From Zygaena filipendulae (lineage: Eukaryota > Arthropoda > Insecta > Lepidoptera > Zygaenidae), in contig OU015677.1 of assembly GCA_907165275.2 (NCBI GenBank), positions 1,426,001 to 1,490,000 of the forward strand: a stretch of 64,000 nucleotides of DNA. Direction: 5' to 3'. Position numbers and translations under genes: made by a program. The notes under the pieces were generated by a model. That model was given only the letters and a program-made list of their open reading frames with translations, did no database searches and was not told where the DNA came from. Position 1 is the first letter of the stretch; the number at the start of each line of letters is the position of its first letter. Shown piece by piece: positions 46,601 to 55,600 of this stretch.

Positions 46601-49600
46601 TCTCAACACTATGTTCCACCACCACCGTATTTTGGTAACTTTTTTTTCAAAATAATCTTTAGCATCCATGTAGTTTGGTAAACTTTTTTCGACTTTTTTT
46701 TTTAAATGCTGTGTGGAAGCGACATCGCCTCTAGCGGTTTTTACGGCGACTAAATCTTTTATTTAGAAGGTAGAGAGAGACGACTTGAAATAAAATTTTG
46801 CATACTACACGTGATCGTTATCAGAGGTACAAAAAAGGATATATAGGGTACTTTTATCCCGGAATTCCCGCGGCAATCTAAAATGGATGCAGGTGAAGCC
46901 GCGGGGAACAGCTATAGTAAATAGATAAAACAACTCTGAATCAACAACAGTTTAAATAAAACGTCAACCTTCCAGCGTCGGTGGGCTGCAACGGCAATGA
47001 GGGCGCGTGCCGCCGCCGCAAGTACGCGTGGTGGTGCGTCGGGTGCGGGGCGCTCGCCGCCGCGCTGGGCGGCTTGCTGGCCGCGCAGCACATCCTGCTG
47101 CGGGCGTACACCGCCTCGCCGCAGCACCTGGAGACGGTGCCGGCAGCGGTGCCCGCTGCCATGGTGAGTGGGGACCGTTACACTAGCTTTTGTGTCGCTT
47201 TATCCGGCTCGAAGGACCAGACATTTTATCGCTGGACAGCTTGCTAGCCGTGTAGTACATCCTGCTGCGGGCGTACACCGCCTCGCTGCAGCACCTGGAG
47301 ACGTTGCCGGCCGCCATAGTCAGTGGGGACAGTTACACTCACTTTGTGGTATTTTATTCGGCTCAAAGGAGCAGAAATATGCTTCATTTAGGAGGCACAT
47401 GGTTTCGGGATGGTTGTACTCACTTTGATTCAACTTTATCCGGCTCGAAGGACCAGACATATTGTTTTCGTACCATGTCCTGGAGGCACTCGTGTTCAGA
47501 GGTTGGGTTCACTTTGATTATACTTTGTGCAACTCGAAGGATAACTTCAGAAGAGAAAGTCATCTGAACTGGCTGCATGGACTTAGATTCCTTTGCCTTC
47601 TCCAAAAGGAGTAAATTGAACAAAAAAAAAACTCTTTGATTATTCCAGTTGGTGTTGACCGGCGTCTGCATCATGAGCCTCGCCCGCCGCCGGAACCGGT
47701 ACAGCTACATGGTAAGAAAAGTATGTTCTTCACGATATAAGTTCTGTAGCTAAGGCGTGAAAGCGTAACAAATAAGCAAACTCGCATTCGCATTTACAAA
47801 ACTAACTATGAATCAGGAGTTCTATGTCTATAAAAATGTGGATAAAAAGGGGTCCCGGTAACTAACCGCCGCACTCAGAGTCGACTTTAATGATTACTTA
47901 GTTAAGTATAGATTTTTAAAACAAAACTGCCGCAATCAGACAAGTTTAATAAATTATTGTCAATTGGCATTTCACTAATTAAGTTACGTCTCATTAAATG
48001 CCAATTAACATTAATTTACTGAACGTCTCTGATTGCGGCAGTTTTGTTTTAAAAATCTATACTTAACTAAGTAATCATTAAAGTCGACTCTGAGTGCGGC
48101 CGTAAGACTTCGCTGTCCGTCCGTCCGTCCGTCTGTACGTCTGTCAAAAGGCTGTATCTCATGAACCTTGATAGTGAGACAGTTGAAGTTTTCACAGATG
48201 ATGTATTTTTGTAGCCGCTATAACAACAAATATTAAAAAACAGAATAAAATAAATATTTAAGGGGCTTTGCATATAACAATATTTAAGCGGCCTTGCATA
48301 CAACAAACTTGATTTTTTTTGGCTCGCTTTTGCTCGATATTGATAATGGCAACAAGTAGACGCCTGAAATATTCACAGAATATTTAGGTATATATTCACT
48401 ATAAAATAAATAATTAAATTAAAATAAAACAAATATTTAAGGGGGGGGGGCTCCCATACAACAGAGTACAGACATGATATTTTTGCCATTTTTATAGATA
48501 ACTAGCTGTGCCCCGCGGTTTCACCCGCGTGAGTTTCGGGATTCCCGCAGGAACTCCACTGCAGTCTAATTTACTCCTTATAACAACAGCTAATTGGCAG
48601 TGAAAGTTCCGTCAATATCGGTCCAACCGTTTCGGAGATTCACCCGCGTGAGTTTCGGAATTCCCGCAGGAACTCCAAATTTCTTTTATGTAAACCTTGT
48701 CCTGACAATAAAGAATACAAAAAAAAAACAATCATCCAATTTGGTGCAGTCGTTTGGAATTTATGCGCTTAGCAACATATTGGGCGATTCATTTTTGGAC
48801 ATAGATAAGCAATAATGTGTTAACCCACACTGGAGAAATTTTGAGTAAATCGTGTATTAAAAGTAGAAGTGCCATTTTGTGTCAACATTTTTTATGTTCA
48901 ATATTTAGTTACATATTTAAGCAATGTAATAAGGTAAACACATAATTAAAAAACGTTCCCTATCTCTCAATAAATCGTTCTAAATAGATAACTTAATTTT
49001 GTGGGTTAACATATTATTGCTTATCTGCGTCCTTTTATTATATACAACGTGTTAATGGATTAACTGAAAACCTGATACACCCCATTTAAAAAAATAAACA
49101 ATAATATGATTAAAATATATTTTATGTCAAAAAAATGTTTACTTTAAAAGTTATTCAACATTAGTTTGGAGGTGACCTATCTACAAAATTCCAAGCGCTA
49201 CGCCCGCGCCTACCGGTTCGAATTTTTTGCTGCGGCCGGCGTACGCGCCAAATCTTGTATTATAAATAATTTAGACATGGGCTAATAAAAATGAAACTAA
49301 ACCTATATTAAAACATAGTGCGATCGATTCGCTAGTTGATTCTGAGCAAACTACTTTCTAGTTTTCAGTTAATTCATTAACACGTTGTATAGATGGTACG
49401 AAGCCACGTGCCCGAGTCCGACTCGCCCTTGGCCGGGTTTTTATATTTACTTGCGTGAAACGTCCCCTCGTTGACCGCCCACTTACATCCGTTACTGATA
49501 TTATATCCGCAGATCAAAGTGGTGGGCGCCTGCTGCCTGGTGTGCGCGCTCACCTGCGTGCTGGTCACCATCACCACCACCGTCATACACATGAACAAGT

Positions 49601-52600
49601 GGGTATTTTATATTATATTATATTATTGTTATTATTTTTTTTTACCTTTGTATTGTAAAGTGTTTGTTGCGTGGTGTGTTTGCTCTTGCTGAATAAAGTT
49701 TATCTTATCTTATCTTATCTTATTTCTTCAATCAATCAATCAAATATTCTTTATTGTTACCATGATAATAAAAATACATAGAAAAATAACTAAAGTAGGC
49801 AACAAAGGGCGGCCTTATTGCTAAAGAGCAATTTCTTCCAGGCAACCGTATTTCTTCGTATTCTGTACTAGCTATTTCGGAGTTCCCGCGGGAATGCCAG
49901 GATAAAATATAGATATAAACCTTCCTCATGAGTCACTCTATCTATTGGTGAAAACTGCATCAAAATCCGTTGCGTACCTAGTTTTAAAGATCTAAGCATA
50001 CATAGGGACAGACAGACAGCGGGAAGCGACTTTGTTTTATAATATGTAGTGTTTAGCATCAGAGTTCGTTTCACATTCGCCCTTCCCTCCCCCAGTCAAT
50101 AGACAATTTATTTCTAACTTTTTTATATCTGACTATAGCTATGTCCCGCGGTTACGCCCGCGTGAGTTTCGGGATTCCTGCAGGAACAATTTTTTTCTAA
50201 AATAAAAGTAGCAAATACCTCATAACATCAGCTATCCTGTTAAAATTGGTCCAGCCGTTTCAGAGATTAGCTGGAACCAACAGACAGACAGACAAAAAAT
50301 TTAAAAAAGCACCGTATTCATTATTACCGTATTCATACCGTATTTTATATTAATTTTGTGAAAAGCCGTTAATTTAGAATTACAAGCAGACACTCCAATT
50401 TTACTTATGTTTATGTATGGATAACGGATTTCGCCAACCACATTAATGGACTACCTGTACCGCTAATTACAGATTGCAAACGCTCAAGTTCTGCGAGTAC
50501 ACGAAGCTGACTCGAACCTGCACCTGCTTCTCCCTGCCGCCGGACGTGCAGCACTCCACCAGCGAGGACGATGGTAAGGATCTGTCAGGAGACGAAACCA
50601 GGAGCTGGTGGAGAGTGTAGTCCTTAGTGGAGGAGTACCACGAGCCAGTTGAGCGAAGTGTAGTCCGTGATGGAGGTCTTTAATGGAGGGGACAACATGT
50701 GTCTAAATGGGCTAAAACTATCTATATGGAGAGTGAAAACAGTGAGACCTTTAAGGAGGAGGATCAATGTGTCTAAAAGGACAAAAACTGTATAAGCAGC
50801 TATAAAGCTCCCATGGGAATTCCGGGGTAAAAATTACCCTATGTCCTTCTCTTCAGGGGTAAACCCCTGACAACGTGTATGCAAAAATGGGCATGTTGAC
50901 TAATTTTTATTTTTTAGTCCGTCTTGTAGATTATTAAAAAATATTGGACACGTATTTTTTCTTTTTTTACGTAATCAAAAAATAACGGCGATATATTGAG
51001 TTGAAATTTCGCGTGACGTCACTATTCTGACAGTTTGTATGGCTGTTTTGCGGTTAGTGACGTCACGACCTCCTCATCCTAAACTTTAATGCGCTTTATC
51101 TCTGTATATTTTAATTTATTTAAAAAAGCAAAAAATACGTGTCTATTGTTTTTTTATTTTCTAACTGACGGACTAATTAGAATTTTGATTTTCAAAAGCA
51201 GTCAACATCCCTATTTCATGATGGTCGCTTAAGGCGTAAAAGCTTCACAAACAAATTCACGGATGCAGAATGTAAATGTAGCGATCACGCGTGCTCATGT
51301 AGCATTTTTGGCTCTGACCTTTATAGTGAAATGCTCTGTAAACGTACCTACAAGACCCTGCTTCCTCAATAAAGATAGAGAGATAGGTTTTTGCTAGGAG
51401 ATCCCCAGCTTACTCTTATTTCTGCATATAGTATAACTATATTTGCAAATGTTGTCAGATCAAACTTATTCCTGTCCCTAGAGCTAGCAAGGTAGTGAAA
51501 CATTGTTTATTCAAGTTGATCTATAGTGAAACGGAAGAAATTGTCAATAAAACTAAATAAACAAATAAGCAATGAATTTGTCAAGTGACCCAGGAAACAA
51601 TCAGTGCACGCAGGCACACACAAACACGCACACGCACAAACACACACACATTCACGCACACGCACACACACACGTATAGATTATATTAATTTTTAAGTCC
51701 ATGTTGTATACATAGTTCAAATTTCTGTGTAGTTATTAGGTATATCTTATTTGTTAACCGCACTCGCAGATGGCCAAGATACAGGCTCTGCCTAGTTTGG
51801 TCACTGATAGATAGTCTTGTAATTTTGTATTAACCGTTTCTTTTTGTAATATATAAATAAATAAATGTGTGTCTGTCTGTCGGGCGGCAGGCGTGCGCTG
51901 CGTGTTCGAGGGCGTGTCCGAGTGCGGCGTGGTGCACGGCGCGCTGTACTGGTGCCTGCGCGGCGTGTTCGCGCTGTCCGTCAGCGCCGTGCTGGTCTGC
52001 ATCTTCAGCTGCATGCTCGCCTACCAGCTGCTCAGGTGAGGAAATAAACCTACAGGACAGGCGACGAACAAACACTACTCCCACTTAAAGCTGCTTAGAT
52101 GAGAAATAAAACACACGGGAAAGGTGAAGAATAAAAACTTTCCCACTTAAAGATGCTCAGATGAAAAATAAAACACACAGAATGGCGAATAAAAAAAACT
52201 ATTACCGCTTAAAGCTACTCAGGTAAGAAATAAAACATACGGGAAATGCGAAGACTAAAAACTATTACCACTTATGCTAAAGTGAGAACTAAAACACATA
52301 GGAAAGGCGAAGAATAAAAAAATATTACCACTTAAAGCTGCTCAGGTGAGAAATAAAACACATAGGAAAGGCGCATAAAAAAACTATTACCACTTAAAGC
52401 TACTCAGGTAAGAAATAAAACATACGGAAAATGCGAAGAATAAAAACTATTATCACTTAAGCTAAAGTGAGAAATAAAACACATAGGAAAAGGCGAAGAA
52501 TAAAAACTATCACAGAAAGGGCGAAGAATAAAAACTAAATTATAGCTATATTAATTATATTCGGCAAGCTGGCTAAGGGGGCAGTTATTAGTATCATGGG

Positions 52601-55600
52601 TGTGCTACAATATTATTCAATCCAAAACGATGCTCAAGAAGAATATATTTAATTATTATTTAAATAGATACCACACAGTAAAATAATAAACAAAATTAAA
52701 CTAAGCCCTCACTGATTCATCATCGATTGCAATTTCTTGGTCAGCGAAGTCAGCGCTATTTGCTGTATATGCACTCGGTTCTCTAACAACTTGACGGTGT
52801 GCTTCAAATCAGTCAATTCCGCTTTTACTCTGACATAATCCATGATGTCTGGCACTTCGTAAGCCATCCTCACCGCTTTCACCTCTTCCAGTCTAGAAGC
52901 TAAGCTATCAGCTTGTACCTGTATTACCGATCTCTCTTTGTCTAGCGACACTGTCATCTTTTCCTTATCCTTGATCGTTTTCAATAGATTCGTCAGATAG
53001 TTGTTCTGTTCTATCATAGCCTTTTTGTGTACCGTCAAGTTCAGATTCGCTTCGCCTGTCATCTTCTTTAGCTCCGCAAGCTGTTGCAGTTTCTTGTCTA
53101 TTGTCACTTCGCATTCGTCGTTTTCTATCTTTAGCTTTTCGAAGTCCACCGCTCTCAGACTCTCGCTGAGTTCCGCTTTGATGTGGATCTGTCCGTTCAG
53201 TTTGCTGTATTTGGTGTTAAACGTACTGGTTCTCAGTCGAAGCTTGCCTATTTGACTGTCAGCGATTTTTAGCCATTCCGTCATGAATCTTATCCAGATT
53301 TCGGCCGGTATCCTTTGAGCTATCTTGTCCCATCCGTTCACTATCACTTCCTGATTGAACATTGCAACCGCTTTATCCACATCTGTCACTCTGACGCCTA
53401 TCTCTTCCAGCTGCGCCTTTAGTAGGGCGTGTTGCTTGGCTGCCTTGCGTCTCGCTTTCTCCAGGGTGGCGATGACAATTTCCATCTCGGTGGTCACCAG
53501 TTCTGATCGTTCGAGGACGTTTATTCGCGGGCCCTGGCCGAAGATCACTGTTCCTCCCATTCTAGCTGATGATTCGACTCGTCTTGTCGAGACTTTGGAA
53601 GGGCTCGTGAGCATTCTAGATGGACTAGTGAGGGATTCCATCCCGAAACGCGACGTCGATCGTATGAAGCTACCCACCGCTAGGGACGTGCTGCTGTGCA
53701 TTTTGCTGGCGTAGTCCAACGCTTGTTGGACGCCGTTCATCAACGCAGGTTCCAATCTCATGATCGTCTTCTCGAATATCTCGTTCTCTAGCGTGAGAAC
53801 TTTGATTTGGTTCTTGAGATCGGTCACCTGCTTTATTAGCTCCGCGTCCGTCAACTCCTCGATGTCGTGGACGAAATGACTCATGGATCTGGAGTTCTGA
53901 CTTATACTACTTCGATGTGCGTGCGACATTTTGGGATGATTATTTTTTTAATTCAAATATTACTTGTACAAAATTGTGTGTTTCGAGTAAACGTTCTAAA
54001 AGTTACATTGTACTGTCACTGCGGCGGCAGAATGAGGTTGGTTTTCTTTTGCAAACTTATGTCGACCGACCGCTTACTAATCAACACACCCTTTTCGCTA
54101 TGCGTTTAAGGGTGACAATCGCTCGTCGTTTGCACATTTTCGGTGTATTAACTGTGGTAATATTCGCGGTTACCATGGCAACGTGTATGTGTGATATTTT
54201 ATTTTCTCTTGTGTATGGCGTGAACGATAGGCGTTAAGTTTCTTTTGTGCCAGCTAAAGTTAAACATCGAGGTCGTACGAACTATAAGTGGAGCGTTTCT
54301 ATGCTCTATTATGACGTATGGAGGTGGTATGTGCTAGGTGGTTTTATTCGAACACTTTGCTGGTATTTTCACGCCATTTGCAGGTACTTACCTACTTTTC
54401 GCTTGGTTTTATTTGAATAGTGGTAGCGATTCTTGCTTGGTTTTCGAATTTAGAGTTTTTTTAAAGCAATGATATTTAATACGTGTTATACTATCATTGA
54501 ATTGCAGAAATGCAATGGTCAAATCAATTTTATACTTATAATATAATTGGGTGAAATAAGAAACCTTTCTGAAGACACGTATCCCAAATATTGAAGACTA
54601 GCTGTCCCGTGCGGTTTTACCCGCGATAATTTCGGAGTTCCCTTGGGAATTCCGGATTACAATATAGCCTAGTCTTGAGTTAAATTGTAACAATAAACAA
54701 ACAAAGAAACAAACAAAAAATCATATCTATTCTCTTTATAATATTAGTATAGATATTCAAGTGTTCAAGTACTTAAAGAAAACGTCGCTTTGATTTTAAT
54801 AAATAAGCATAACTGTAAATTCTGATTTTTTTGAAATCTTTTGCCTCAATCGACTGAAATTCTAAAAAAAACTTACTAATAGGAACAATCGTAAGGATTA
54901 AATTTTCTGGAGTAAAAATTGTATCAGAAAAAAGATGACTTTAAAATGTAACTAATTAAGAAGAAGAAGAAGAAGAAAATACATATATACAATTAGATTC
55001 CATAATATGAAAGAGGTATCTAATTTTAGTTCTAAGAATAAAAACAAATACAGTATCTATTCTATTTTTATGGCAAAATTTAACTAAAAAAATAAAATGT
55101 TGCAATAATATTGAAACGGGGGAATAGGATTCAGACTGAGGGACTTTCTTTCGTTCGTAACAATAATTATAAAATATTGTTCTGCCGCCAGCCACGAACG
55201 CAAGAAGATGTACTGGGAACAGCTGGAGCTGAGGTGCAGGTCCCTGTACCGGGCGCCGGCGGGCCAGGCCACGCCCACCGCCAGCCACCCCGCTCAGGTG
55301 AGACCGCCATGAGTTCAGCCACTATCCGGCTCGAAGGACCAAGTTTTTTTGAATCGTTTTTTTATCAAATCATCACTGCTCTAGAATCGAGCGGTTTGGT
55401 CCCCTGTGGTGATGGACTTACGAAGAAACTACGCTGGCTTTTTAGTCTGACTTGAAATGGTTTCAATGCTTATTAGCTTCCTTCATCCTAGTACCAAATA
55501 AAACAAAAATGAAGTCGAATGTTCAATATATAATATAGATTAAATACTAATATTTGTTAATATTTTTAAAATTTATATCAAAAAACCTAATTTTTTATCA

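Noticed and set aside
46912..47162. minus-strand ORFs opposite exon 3 of the four-TM gene
   Set aside because: GC-rich antisense shadows of a real exon with supported splice sites on the other strand.
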